64,000 nucleotides of DNA from Levyella massiliensis. GTDB taxonomy: Bacteria > Bacillota > Clostridia > Tissierellales > Peptoniphilaceae. Within the stretch, counting starts at the first letter, position 1, and the number at the start of each line of letters is the position of its first letter. The translations under genes were made by a program, and so were the position numbers. Below are positions 24,312 to 32,800 of the stretch, one piece after another. The DNA lies in the NCBI RefSeq assembly GCF_000308275.2, contig NZ_HG529490.1, positions 1-64,000 of the forward strand. Reading direction: 5' to 3'. The notes beneath the pieces were generated by a model, which worked only from the letters and a program-made list of their open reading frames with translations, searched no databases and had not been told where the DNA came from.

Positions 24312-25091
24312 ATGGCATTGATCGAAAGTGAAAAACAAGGTGCGGTGCAAATTCTCAGAGTGCATCGCCCGGAAGCATTAAATGCTTTAAATAGCAATGT
24401 GCTGGAAGCGTTGGACAAAGCGCTTGATGCGATTGACCTTGACCAGGTACGCACGTTGATTATCACCGGTACCGGCGAAAAAGCTTTTGTTGCCGGAGCG
24501 GACATTGCACAGATGAAAGATCTGGGCGAAGAGGAGGCGCAAGCATACGCCTCCCTGGGACACAAGGTGATGCGCAAGATCGAAACGCTCCCGATCCCGG
24601 TCATCGCTGCTATCAATGGCTACGCGCTGGGCGGTGGTAATGAACTGGCCATGAGCTGTGATATTCGTTATGCTTCAGAAAATGCCGTTTTCGGGCAACC
24701 GGAAGTGGGACTGGGCATTACGCCGGGCTTTGGCGGTACGCAGAGATTGGCAAGACTCATCGGTTCGCGCTCTAAAGCCAACGAGATTATCTTAAGTGCG
24801 AGAAATATTGAGGCTGATGAGGCCTTGCGCATCGGTTTAGTCAGTGCGGTTTTCCCGCCGGAAGAACTGCTGCCGCAAGCCATGAAACTCGCCGAACGCA
24901 TTGCGAAAAATGCGCCCATTGCGGTGCGGGCCTCTAAGCGCGTATTGCAGGAAGGGCTAGATGATTCTCTTGAAGAGGGGCTGAAAAAGGAAGTAAAAGC
25001 GTTCTCGCATTGCTTCACGACCCAGGACCAAAAAGAGGGCATGAGCGCCTTTTTGGAAAAGCGAAAAGAGAAAAAATTTACCAATCAATAA
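24312..25091 (+). CDS. crt: 3-hydroxybutyryl-CoA dehydratase (crotonase)
   Basis: It dehydrates 3-hydroxybutyryl-CoA to crotonyl-CoA. The 259-residue crotonase-fold protein shows the oxyanion-hole segments AFVAGADIAQM near residue 58 and ALGGGNELAMSCDIRYAS near 102, and the glutamate-bearing GQPEVGLGITPGFGGTQRL. It follows thl directly, so the two form a unit. The usual hbd gene (3-hydroxybutyryl-CoA dehydrogenase) is missing between them. Confidence 0.93.
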   Translation: MALIESEKQGAVQILRVHRPEALNALNSNVLEALDKALDAIDLDQVRTLIITGTGEKAFVAGADIAQMKDLGEEEAQAYASLGHKVMRKIETLPIPVIAAINGYALGGGNELAMSCDIRYASENAVFGQPEVGLGITPGFGGTQRLARLIGSRSKANEIILSARNIEADEALRIGLVSAVFPPEELLPQAMKLAERIAKNAPIAVRASKRVLQEGLDDSLEEGLKKEVKAFSHCFTTQDQKEGMSAFLEKRKEKKFTNQ

Positions 25092-25097
25092 GCTCGG

Positions 25098-25124
25098 GTG
25101 AAGAGACCCGTTTCGGGTCTCTTC
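25098..25124 (+). terminator. Hairpin after crt
   Basis: AAGAGACCCG pairs with CGGGTCTCTT around TTT. Only a short pyrimidine tail follows, so termination may be partial and bcd may still be reached. Confidence 0.55.
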
Positions 25125-25307
25125 TCTTAGCGCTTATGGGATAAAAATTTAACGAGCGGGAGAAATGCGGACGCACAAGTAGGAGAGGATGCGTCCAAGC
25201 GTTTGCCTCTGAGGATGGTTTGTTGTAAGGGGGAGAAGCCCACGTTAAACAGGATTGGCAGACTTTCCGGTGGGAAAGTAGGAACCATGTGAATGAAGGA
25301 GGAAAGA

Positions 25308-26447
25308 ATGGATTTTACTTTGAGTGAAAAGCACAAGATGGCGCAACAGCTGTTTCGTGACTTTGCTCTGGCGGAGGTGAAACCACTCGCCCAGGAAATC
25401 GATAAGGAACATCGCTTCCCGGACGAAACCGTCGAGAAAATGGCAAAATACGGATTTTTGGGCATTCCTTTTGCAAAGGAATTCGGTGGACAGGGTTGCG
25501 ATACGCTTACATATGCGATGTGCGTAGAGGAATTGTCGCGTGTCTGCGCTTCGACCGGCGTTATCGTTTCGGCACATACGTCGCTTTGCGCGAGCCTGAT
25601 CGAAAAATTCGGTTCGAAGGAACAGAAGGAAAAATACTTAGTACCGCTGGCAAAGGGAGAAAAGCTGGGTGCCTTTGGTCTGACCGAACCGGAAGCCGGT
25701 ACGGATGCAGCGGGTCAGCAGACAACCGCCGTATTGGATGGCGATGAATACATCATCAATGGTTCCAAGATCTTTATCACAAACGCCGGTAAAGCCGACA
25801 TCTACTGCATTTTTGCCATGACGGACCGCAGCAAGGGTAACCACGGCATTTCCTGCTTCATTCTGGAAAAAGGCATGGAAGGGTTCTCCTTCGGCATCGC
25901 CGAAGACAAGATGGGCATTCATGCTTCCTCCACGCGCGAGTTGATTTTCAATAACGTACGCGTGCCGAAGGAAAATTTGGTCGGTAAAGAAGGCAAGGGC
26001 TTCGGCATTGCTATGGGCACACTGGACGGCGGCCGTATCGGTATTGCTGCACAGGCTCTGGGCATTGCACAAGGCGCTTTGGATATTGCGAAAGATTACG
26101 TCAAAGAACGTAAACAGTTTGGTCGTCCTTTGGCTAAATTCCAAAACACCCAGTTCAAGCTGGCGGAGATGGAAATTGAAGTACAAGCTGCTCGCTTGCT
26201 CGTGTATCGTGCAGCGATGGCTAAAGATACGCAGAAACGCTACAGCGTAGAAGCAGCAACGGCTAAACTGAAAGCTGCTCGCGTGGCTTCTTGGGTAACG
26301 AACCGCGCCGTTCAGCTGCTCGGCGGCTATGGCTACATGGTGGATTACGACGTCGAACGTATGATGCGTGATGCCAAGATCACAGAGATCTACGAAGGAA
26401 CGTCGGAAGTTATGCTCATGGTGGTCGGTGGCGACCTGTTGAAATAG
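25308..26447 (+). CDS. bcd: Butyryl-CoA dehydrogenase
   Basis: This FAD acyl-CoA dehydrogenase reduces crotonyl-CoA to butyryl-CoA together with EtfAB. The motifs GAFGLTEPEAGTDA, FITNAGKADIYCIFAMT and the C-terminal ITEIYEGTSEVM with catalytic glutamate near residue 363 are intact. I choose ATG 25308 since AAGGAGG lies before it; the ATG at 25293 is inside the ribosome-site region. The length of 379 is exactly that of clostridial Bcd. etfB begins 8 bases after its stop. Confidence 0.95.
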   Translation: MDFTLSEKHKMAQQLFRDFALAEVKPLAQEIDKEHRFPDETVEKMAKYGFLGIPFAKEFGGQGCDTLTYAMCVEELSRVCASTGVIVSAHTSLCASLIEKFGSKEQKEKYLVPLAKGEKLGAFGLTEPEAGTDAAGQQTTAVLDGDEYIINGSKIFITNAGKADIYCIFAMTDRSKGNHGISCFILEKGMEGFSFGIAEDKMGIHASSTRELIFNNVRVPKENLVGKEGKGFGIAMGTLDGGRIGIAAQALGIAQGALDIAKDYVKERKQFGRPLAKFQNTQFKLAEMEIEVQAARLLVYRAAMAKDTQKRYSVEAATAKLKAARVASWVTNRAVQLLGGYGYMVDYDVERMMRDAKITEIYEGTSEVMLMVVGGDLLK

Positions 26448-26455
26448 GAGGGATC

Positions 26456-27241
26456 ATGAATATCGTAGTATGCATTAAACAAGTGCCGGATACTAACGAA
26501 GTCCGCATTGATCCGGTTAAGGGAACCCTCATTCGTGACGGTGTGCCCTCGATCATGAATCCGGATGACAAAGCGGCGTTGGAATTCGCGTTAGCCATTA
26601 AAGATAAAACACCGGATGCGCACGTTGATGTCGTATCCATGGGACCCCCGCAAGCGGAAGCCATTCTGCATGAAGCTCTGGCCATGGGCGCCGATGATGC
26701 GTTCCTGGTTACGGACCGTGCGTTCGGTGGCGCTGATACTTGGGCAACTTCTTCGACCATTGCCGGTGCCGTCTCCAAGATCGATTACGATCTGATCATC
26801 TGCGGCCGTCAGGCTATCGATGGCGATACTGCGCAGGTTGGCCCGGAAATGGCTGAGCACCTGGGCATCCCCAACATTTCCTACGCTGCCAGCTTGGATG
26901 TGGATGGCGACAGCATCGTGGTCAAACGTCACTATGACGACGGTTACCATATCGTTCGTGCCAAAATGCCGTGCCTCGTCACTGCATTGGCTGAAGCCGT
27001 TACCCCGCGCTATATGACGCCGGGTGCCATCTTTGACTCCTTTGATAACTATGAAATCACCCGCTGGACCCGCTCGGAAGTTCCGGTAGAAGATGATAAC
27101 ATCGGCTTAGCCGGCTCTCCGACGCGCGTTGCACAGTCTTTCCCGAAGGCGGTTAAGGCGCCGGGCATGAAGATTGAAAAAGGTGTCGATGAATCGGTCC
27201 AGTTCATTTTGGATCGTCTGCATGAGAAGTACGTACTGTAA
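26456..27241 (+). CDS. etfB: Electron transfer flavoprotein beta subunit
   Basis: With EtfA and Bcd it forms the flavin complex that couples crotonyl-CoA reduction by NADH to ferredoxin reduction in anaerobes. MNIVVCIKQVPDTNEVRID opens the protein, and the ETF-beta signature ICGRQAIDGDTAQVGPEMAEHLG is at about residues 121-143. Length 261 is typical. AGGAGGGATC precedes the ATG. It is followed by etfA after 12 bases. Confidence 0.95.
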   Translation: MNIVVCIKQVPDTNEVRIDPVKGTLIRDGVPSIMNPDDKAALEFALAIKDKTPDAHVDVVSMGPPQAEAILHEALAMGADDAFLVTDRAFGGADTWATSSTIAGAVSKIDYDLIICGRQAIDGDTAQVGPEMAEHLGIPNISYAASLDVDGDSIVVKRHYDDGYHIVRAKMPCLVTALAEAVTPRYMTPGAIFDSFDNYEITRWTRSEVPVEDDNIGLAGSPTRVAQSFPKAVKAPGMKIEKGVDESVQFILDRLHEKYVL

Positions 27242-27253
27242 GGGAGGTCAGGG

Positions 27254-28273
27254 ATGAATTTACAGGATTATAAAGGGGTCATGACCTTCGCCGAACAAGT
27301 AGAAGGTAAACTGACCAACGTATCGCTGGAACTTTTGGGTAAAGGCCAAGAGCTGGCGAAGGATTTGAACACGAACGTTACGGCTGTCCTGATCGGCGAA
27401 AACATGGCCGAGCTTGCACAGACGCTCGTGGAATACGGTGCAGATCGCGTCATCGTTGCGGATGATCCGGAACTCAAGTACTATCGCACCGAGCCGTACA
27501 CACAGGTGCTCGCTAACGTGATTAACGAATATAAACCGGAAGCGATGCTGGTTGGCGCAACCGCTATCGGCCGTGACCTCGGTCCGCGTCTGGCCGGCCG
27601 CATTCACACCGGTCTGACCGCTGACTGCACCAAATTGGAAATTGACCCGGAAAACAAAGAGTTGCGCATGACCCGTCCGGCTTTCGGCGGCAACCTCATG
27701 GCTACCATTCTTTGCTCCAATTTCCGTCCGCAGATGGCCACCGTCCGTCCGGGCGTTATGGTTAAGCAGCTGCGCGACAAGACTCGTAAGGGAGAAATCA
27801 TTCCTTACGGCAAGCCGATTGAAAAGAACAAGTGCTTTGTCGAGATCGAAGATGTCGTCAAAGAAGTTAAAGAAAAAGTGGACATTCAGGACGCCAAGAT
27901 CCTGGTTTCCGGCGGCCGTGGTTTAGGCGCTCCGGAAAACTTCAAATTGCTCGAAGAACTGGCAGCCGCCATCGGTGGTGAAGTGTCCAGCTCTCGCGCT
28001 GCTGTAGATGCCGGTTGGGCACCGAAAGACATTCAGGTTGGTCAGACCGGTAAAACCGTTCGTCCGACCCTCTACATTGCCTGCGGCATTTCTGGTGCAA
28101 TCCAGCACTTGGCCGGTATGGAAGAATCCGACTACATCATTGCCATCAATAAAGATCCGGATGCCCCGATCTTTAACGTGGCCGATGTCGGTATCGTCGG
28201 CGATCTGTTCCAGATCGTGCCGAAGCTGGCCGAAAAGATCAAAGAAGACCGCGCAAAGAGCGCAGCACAGTAA
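27254..28273 (+). CDS. etfA: Electron transfer flavoprotein alpha subunit
   Basis: The FAD-binding C-terminal domain is recognisable from SGGRGLGAPENFKLLEELA, the VGQTGKTVRPTLYIACGISGAIQH stretch (broken here into its parts GQTGKTV and GISGAIQH) and IAINKDPDAPIF. Length 339 is usual. AAGGGAGG precedes ATG 27254. Together with Bcd and EtfB it makes the electron-bifurcating complex. A strong terminator follows. Confidence 0.95.
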   Translation: MNLQDYKGVMTFAEQVEGKLTNVSLELLGKGQELAKDLNTNVTAVLIGENMAELAQTLVEYGADRVIVADDPELKYYRTEPYTQVLANVINEYKPEAMLVGATAIGRDLGPRLAGRIHTGLTADCTKLEIDPENKELRMTRPAFGGNLMATILCSNFRPQMATVRPGVMVKQLRDKTRKGEIIPYGKPIEKNKCFVEIEDVVKEVKEKVDIQDAKILVSGGRGLGAPENFKLLEELAAAIGGEVSSSRAAVDAGWAPKDIQVGQTGKTVRPTLYIACGISGAIQHLAGMEESDYIIAINKDPDAPIFNVADVGIVGDLFQIVPKLAEKIKEDRAKSAAQ

Positions 28274-28295
28274 ACCATCACCAATCTCGTATACG

Positions 28296-28325
28296 AAAAG
28301 CCGCCCCCATGGGCGGCTTTTTTTG
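28296..28325 (+). terminator. Terminator of the bcd-etfBA operon
   Basis: AAAGCCGCCC pairs with GGGCGGCTTT around a four-base loop (CCAT) and is followed by TTTT. Confidence 0.93.
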
Positions 28326-28377
28326 TATCAAGAACGCCTCTAAGAGAACGTTTCGGCTGTTGTGCGGCAAACGGGGG

Positions 28378-28500
28378 TGACCTCTTCTGGGCACAATGAG
28401 GCTGACTCTTTTCTGCACCGCACGGCGACCCATTTCCGACGCCGTGAGACGGACTTTCTCGGGCGTCGCGCAGCGACTCCTTTCCGCACCGCGACGCCGC
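28378..28500. repeat. Degenerate GC-rich tandem repeat of about 24 bp
   Basis: The repeated opener GAC(C/T)... occurs at about 28379, 28404, 28427, 28452 and 28475, steps alternating 25 and 23, each followed by a CTTTTC/TTTCC-type run and a GC-rich part. Copies are quite diverged. No gene is seen here. Confidence 0.5.
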
Positions 28501-28504
28501 GATA

Positions 28505-28908
28505 CCCATGTTATTTCTCATATAGCGATTTAGCATGGGCCGTCCGTTTCGCATTACCCCATGTTATTCTTACGATTCGCGTTTTAACATGGGGTAATTT
28601 TTTGTCCTTGTGGCGCTTATACCCCATGTTCTTTTTAATAATTGCGAAATAACATGGGGTGAATTTTTGTTTGCAAGGCGTCTTTACCCCATGTTATTTT
28701 TGCGATTGACAATTTAACATGGGGTAGACAGGTGGCGACAACCCCATGTTATTTTCACAAATCAGAATTTAACATGGGGTAAATTTGCTTTTTTGTGACG
28801 CTGATGCCCCATGTTATTTTTACAATTCGCTTTTTACATGGGGTAGAACGACGATTTTAGAGATTTTTTACCCCATGTTATTTCGACAATTTGCGTTTTA
28901 ACATGGGT
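28505..28908. repeat. Palindrome array C: seven elements, inverse orientation of array B
   Basis: Elements begin (cccc of the left arm, or equivalent) at 28504/28505, 28557, 28622, 28687, 28742, 28807 and 28871; steps are about 53, 65, 65, 55, 65 and 64. They are 37-38 bp with arms CCCCATGTTA and TAACATGGGG as in array B, but the core reads in reverse: on the minus strand it starts AAAACGC or a variant. The first, degraded element read on the minus strand has CGCTATATGAGAAA, close to the core of array A. The array separates the etfA terminator from the fructokinase promoter. Confidence 0.94.
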
Positions 28909-29002
28909 CCACAGCAAATCGGCTTACCCGCGGGTCTGCAGCAAGTCGGCCTACATGGGGCCGTAGGAAACGGCGAATGCCGCGAGCATCGCGCCTTCTC
29001 TA

Positions 29003-29031
29003 TGGACAGCGCCGGACCCATTCAATATACT
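29003..29031 (+). promoter_or_regulatory. Promoter of the fructokinase gene
   Basis: TGGACA (29003-29008) and TATACT (29026-29031) are separated by 17 bases, 39 bases before the start codon. Confidence 0.6.
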
Positions 29032-29069
29032 GATAGCAACAACGCTGGACAGTGGGAAAGGAACTTTTT

Positions 29070-30173
29070 ATGTGGGACATTACAGCAATAGGGGAATTGC
29101 TCATGGATATGGCACCGGTTGCCATGGAGAATACGCGGAATGACGATCTTGCCTACCTTCCCAAGCCGGGTGGAGCGCCCGCCAACTGTGTGGCGCAGTT
29201 AACACGATTGGGCCGTAAGGGCGCGATGATCGGACGCGTAGGCAACGATGTGTTCGGCAATAAAATTTTGAAAAGTCTGGAAAAAGCAAACATGGATGTT
29301 TCTTGCGTCCAAAGGGATGAGGAAGCGCCCACTACGCTGGCCTTTGTCTCCCTGGATGAACAGGGCGATCGGGAATTTACGTTTTATCGCAAAGCGAGCG
29401 CAGATCTGCGTCTCGTCTGGAATCGAGCGATGAAAGAACAGATCGAAAATTCACGCATTTTCCACATCGGTACTCTTTCCATGGCGGACGATCCGTCACG
29501 TACCACGACACTAGAAGCGTTGGCGTGTGCACAAAAAGCGGGTGTCATGATCTCTTTTGATCCGAACTTCCGGCTTAATCTGTGGCCTTCTTTTGATGCG
29601 CTGCACGCCGTAACCGCTCTCATTTTCCCCTATGTCGATGTGGCCAAGATCAGTGGCGATGAATTGCTTGCGTTTTGTCATCCGCAGCTGGTGCGCAAAG
29701 CGATGAATAAAAAAGGCATGGTCGACTATCAGTTACCGCCCGCAGCACCCGACGACGAAGCGCTACAGCAGGCCATTACTGACATTCTGAATCGCTACCC
29801 CAACCTCAAACTCTTAGCCGGTTCTTTCGGCTGTCAAGGTTCTATCCTTGCGGTACGAGGAAAAACGGTATTTATCCCCGCCTTTTCGGTGCAAGCTGTC
29901 GATACCACCGGCAGTGGCGATGCGTTTATGGGTGCGATTCTCTATAGCCTCTTAATCGAGACCGACCGCATCGCTATGGATAAGGGGATTACGCCCCTTT
30001 CTGAGCCTTGCGCTCTCGCCCAGATCTCATGGGAGAATCTCCCTCTGCAGGACATGGGTACCTTTGCCAATGCCTGCGGGGCATACGCGGCCATGAATTA
30101 TGGGGGAATTCCGTCGCTAGGGAAGAGAGAGGAAGTGGAGAAGATGATGAGAGAGGTACGAAACGCACAATAA
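29070..30173 (+). CDS. PfkB-family carbohydrate kinase (fructokinase-like)
   Basis: The kinase should phosphorylate a sugar such as fructose. It begins MWDITAIGELLMDMAP, has GGAPANCVAQLTRLG at about residue 31, and the anion-hole/catalytic TTGSGDAFMGAIL near residue 280. At 367 residues it is longer than typical fructokinases (about 320); an insertion sits around residues 208-233 (the stretch ending KGMVDYQLPPAAPDD) and in the C-terminal part. ATG 29070 has GAAAGGA before it; a GTG at 29052 in frame is less likely. It is not part of the AT-rich operon that follows; a terminator separates them. Confidence 0.87.
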   Translation: MWDITAIGELLMDMAPVAMENTRNDDLAYLPKPGGAPANCVAQLTRLGRKGAMIGRVGNDVFGNKILKSLEKANMDVSCVQRDEEAPTTLAFVSLDEQGDREFTFYRKASADLRLVWNRAMKEQIENSRIFHIGTLSMADDPSRTTTLEALACAQKAGVMISFDPNFRLNLWPSFDALHAVTALIFPYVDVAKISGDELLAFCHPQLVRKAMNKKGMVDYQLPPAAPDDEALQQAITDILNRYPNLKLLAGSFGCQGSILAVRGKTVFIPAFSVQAVDTTGSGDAFMGAILYSLLIETDRIAMDKGITPLSEPCALAQISWENLPLQDMGTFANACGAYAAMNYGGIPSLGKREEVEKMMREVRNAQ

Positions 30174-30182
30174 AGTTTAGAT

Positions 30183-30216
30183 CGCTATCGCCCCTTTGCG
30201 ATAGCGTTTTTTTGTA
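30183..30216 (+). terminator. Terminator of the fructokinase gene
   Basis: CGCTATCGC pairs with GCGATAGCG around a five-base loop and is followed by TTTTTTT. Confidence 0.92.
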
Positions 30217-30355
30217 TTCAAATGCTTTTTGTCATTTCATTTCAGATGTTTTCTGGAATTTTTTATAGTCTACGATTTCAATAGGAAAAAGTTTTACTAT
30301 CAAATATTGGCTAATTGATGAGATTTACATGCTGTTTAAGAAAATCTAAAAAACG

Positions 30356-30384
30356 TTTGCATTTTCGCTTGACATGTATATAAT
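30356..30384 (+). promoter_or_regulatory. Promoter region of the fructosamine operon
   Basis: A perfect TATAAT (30379-30384) with an upstream TG-type extension is preceded at 17 bases by TTTGCA (30356-30361). AACGTTTGCA just at the -35 partly resembles a catabolite-responsive element, and GACGT is repeated at about 30393 and 30404, 11 bases apart, just downstream of the -10. The GntR regulator of the operon probably binds in this region. Confidence 0.5.
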
Positions 30385-30436
30385 GAAATAAAGACGTCAG
30401 CAGACGTAATGTTTTTAGAATATAAGGAGGGTAAAA

Positions 30437-31414
30437 ATGAGCAATCATCAGGAACAAATCAATGCGGTTGTAACGGCGGTAAAGGAGGCGGAATTAGAAA
30501 CCATCTATCTTGTCGGATGCGGCGGATCAATGGCCGCGTTAGCTCCCATGGAATATTTCTTTGATACGGAGTGTGATGTTCCTGTTAAAGTATATTCTTC
30601 GAATGAATTTGTACATCGTAAGCCGGCACACTTGAACAAAAATTCCTTAGTCATTACACGCTCTCATTCTGGCACAACTCCGGAAACCATCGCTGCGACA
30701 AAAATGGCGACAGAGTCAAGCGCTATCAGCGTAGCAATTTCTATGGATGAGAATAGTGATCTTTGCAAAGAAGCAAAGTACATTATTCATTATGACTACA
30801 GCAAGGAAAAGAAGATTGATCCATATGAAGGCGATACCAGCGTCGGTGTACGCTTAATGGTTAGTCTTCTTAATGCAATCGCGCCTAAGGAAAAATATGA
30901 GCGAGTGTTAGAGCAAATCAAAAATATCGATACTTTGGTAGAAATGAACAGAGAGCTCTATAAAGAGCGCGCAGAGGAGTTTGGAAAGAAGTTAAAGAGG
31001 GATCGCATCATCTATACGATGGCAAGCGGCCAATACTATCCGGAAATGTATGCTTGGACGAGCTGCTTAATGATGGAGATGCAGTGGGTGCATTCTCACC
31101 ATATTCACTCCGGTGAATATTTCCATGGCCCGTTTGAAATCACGGATTATGACGTCCCATTCTTAGTGGTTCGCTCCAACGGAAAGACAAAGTATCTTGA
31201 TGATCGTGCACTGGATTTTGTCAAAAAGTATTCGGAGATGGTATATGTGGTTGATACCAATGAATTCGATTATAAAGGTGTTGACGAAGATATTCAGGAG
31301 TATTTCGGTGGTATTATTGCCGGAAAGATTTTGAGAGATTATGCGGAGCGCTTAGCTGATCATCGTGGACATCCGATGTCCGTAAGACGTTATATGTGGC
31401 GTATGAAATATTGA
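30437..31414 (+). CDS. Fructosamine-6-phosphate deglycase (FrlB-like SIS protein)
   Basis: The SIS-domain enzyme should split fructosamine 6-phosphates (for example fructoselysine 6-phosphate) into glucose 6-phosphate and an amine. Two SIS domains are visible: the first has IYLVGCGGSMAA near residue 28 and the SHSGTTPET serine loop near 82; the second has HSHHIHSGEYFHGPFEI near 218, typical of the FrlB branch and different from GlmS. At 325 residues it has the FrlB length and lacks the glutaminase domain of GlmS. It opens an operon whose gene order mirrors B. subtilis frlB-O-N-M-D. The exact amine is open (lysine, asparagine and others). AGGAGG precedes the ATG. Confidence 0.85.
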   Translation: MSNHQEQINAVVTAVKEAELETIYLVGCGGSMAALAPMEYFFDTECDVPVKVYSSNEFVHRKPAHLNKNSLVITRSHSGTTPETIAATKMATESSAISVAISMDENSDLCKEAKYIIHYDYSKEKKIDPYEGDTSVGVRLMVSLLNAIAPKEKYERVLEQIKNIDTLVEMNRELYKERAEEFGKKLKRDRIIYTMASGQYYPEMYAWTSCLMMEMQWVHSHHIHSGEYFHGPFEITDYDVPFLVVRSNGKTKYLDDRALDFVKKYSEMVYVVDTNEFDYKGVDEDIQEYFGGIIAGKILRDYAERLADHRGHPMSVRRYMWRMKY

Positions 31415-31426
31415 GAGAGGTGCACC

Positions 31427-32725
31427 ATGAAAGCCAAGAAAAAGATATTTGTTGCGTTACTATTCCTTTTAACGCTTGTATTCGCAGCATGCGGAAAGAA
31501 AGCGAACACTGATTCTAAAGAAGCGGATGCCGGGAAGACAGGAAAAGAAGTGGAAGTCTATTTCTTCCATCGCTGGCCGAATGAGCCGAAAAAGACCTAT
31601 TTCGATGAAATGGCAAAAAAATTCAGCGAAAAGCATCCAAATGTAAAGATCCGAATTGAACGAGTTATTAATGACTCTTACAAGGAAAAAATCGGAGTTC
31701 TGGTTTCCAGCAATGACATACCGGACATCTTCGTATCTTGGTCCGATTCCTTTGCAAAAAACTTGGTGAAGTCGGGGAAAGTACGTGAGCTTGATGATCT
31801 TTATAAAGAAAATACCGAGTGGTCAAGTAATATCATGGAATCTCAGAAAAAAGGATTTACCTTTGACGGAAAGTGCTATGGCGTACCTTTGACCATTGAT
31901 GGAAAGGCATTTTTCTATAATAAAGACATTTTCCAGAAGCTTGGTCTGGAAGCTCCGAAAACCTATGACGAACTGATTAGTGTTTTGGATAAGCTTAAAG
32001 ATGCCGGTTATAAAGAACCACTGGTATGCGGCTTAACAGAGCCTTGGGTAGTTTCGCACTACTTGGGACCGATTTTTGATCGTGTCGTACCTAAGGAAGT
32101 TCGAGAAAAGGATTACAACACGGATACCGCTGAATTTACCGATCCGGGATACGTAGAAGGGCTTAACATCTTTAAGAAGCTTACGACGTATATGGGCGAA
32201 GTATCCTCATCGATTGATCATGAAACCTCACGTAATATGTTCATGAGTGGAAAATCGCCGATTGTTTATCTGCAACTCGCGGAAATCCGTTACCTGGAAC
32301 AAGTGGATAAACCGATTAACTTCGGATATTTCAATTTCCCTGCCGTGAAAGATGGAAAGGGAGAGCAGAATACGCTTGAAGGCGCTCCGGAAGGCTTCAT
32401 GCTTTCCAAAGACGCCCCCAAGGAAGCCATCGAATTCTTGCAATTCCTGACTTCTTCAGAAGCAGCCGGGAAATTCACGAAAGATACGGGCGAATTGACC
32501 GCGATCGAAGGCGGCGTAACGGAAAAAACCGCCTCTAAAGCCAGCTGTGAAGCGTATAACGTGATTAAGTCAGCTAAGTCGATTACGCCATGGTTTGACA
32601 ATGCTGTCGATATCAATGTAGGTGATGTCTTTATGAGAGGCGGACAATCCTTAGCTATCGATCAAACGACGCCTGAACAAATTATGAAGGATGTCCAGGC
32701 GGCAGCAGCAAAACTTAAGAAATAA
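31427..32725 (+). CDS. Sugar ABC transporter substrate-binding lipoprotein (FrlO-like)
   Basis: The 432-residue protein has a lipoprotein signal with a lipobox ending Cys22 (LVFAAC), then a bilobal solute-binding domain of the sugar family (YFFHRWPNEPKKTYFDEMAK, YGVPLTIDGKAFFYNKDIFQKLG). It should bind a fructosamine outside the membrane for the permeases that follow. Ending LAIDQTTPEQIMKDVQAAA is typical. The following stem before the first permease gene may lower permease expression relative to binder. Confidence 0.87.
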   Translation: MKAKKKIFVALLFLLTLVFAACGKKANTDSKEADAGKTGKEVEVYFFHRWPNEPKKTYFDEMAKKFSEKHPNVKIRIERVINDSYKEKIGVLVSSNDIPDIFVSWSDSFAKNLVKSGKVRELDDLYKENTEWSSNIMESQKKGFTFDGKCYGVPLTIDGKAFFYNKDIFQKLGLEAPKTYDELISVLDKLKDAGYKEPLVCGLTEPWVVSHYLGPIFDRVVPKEVREKDYNTDTAEFTDPGYVEGLNIFKKLTTYMGEVSSSIDHETSRNMFMSGKSPIVYLQLAEIRYLEQVDKPINFGYFNFPAVKDGKGEQNTLEGAPEGFMLSKDAPKEAIEFLQFLTSSEAAGKFTKDTGELTAIEGGVTEKTASKASCEAYNVIKSAKSITPWFDNAVDINVGDVFMRGGQSLAIDQTTPEQIMKDVQAAAAKLKK

Positions 32726-32744
32726 TCCGTTGGTGGAGCAGGCA

Positions 32745-32780
32745 AAGGGATAAAGGAGGTTTTTCCTTCCTTATCCCAAA
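32745..32780 (+). terminator. Hairpin between binding-protein and permease genes
   Basis: GGGATAAAGGAGG pairs with CCTTCCTTATCCC around TTTTT. Such hairpins often cause partial termination or protect the upstream messenger, making binding protein more abundant than permease. No T-run follows the stem. Confidence 0.55.
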
Positions 32781-32800
32781 GCCTTAGGCAGGAGTTTAAA

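Noticed and set aside
28132-28554. Minus-strand frame over the etfA end and following repeats
   Set aside because: It reads through the terminator and the degenerate repeats and shows no similarity to a protein family.
30369-30374. TTGACA as -35 box of the fructosamine promoter
   Set aside because: It is only four bases from the TATAAT box, so the two cannot belong to one promoter; TTTGCA further upstream fits spacing.
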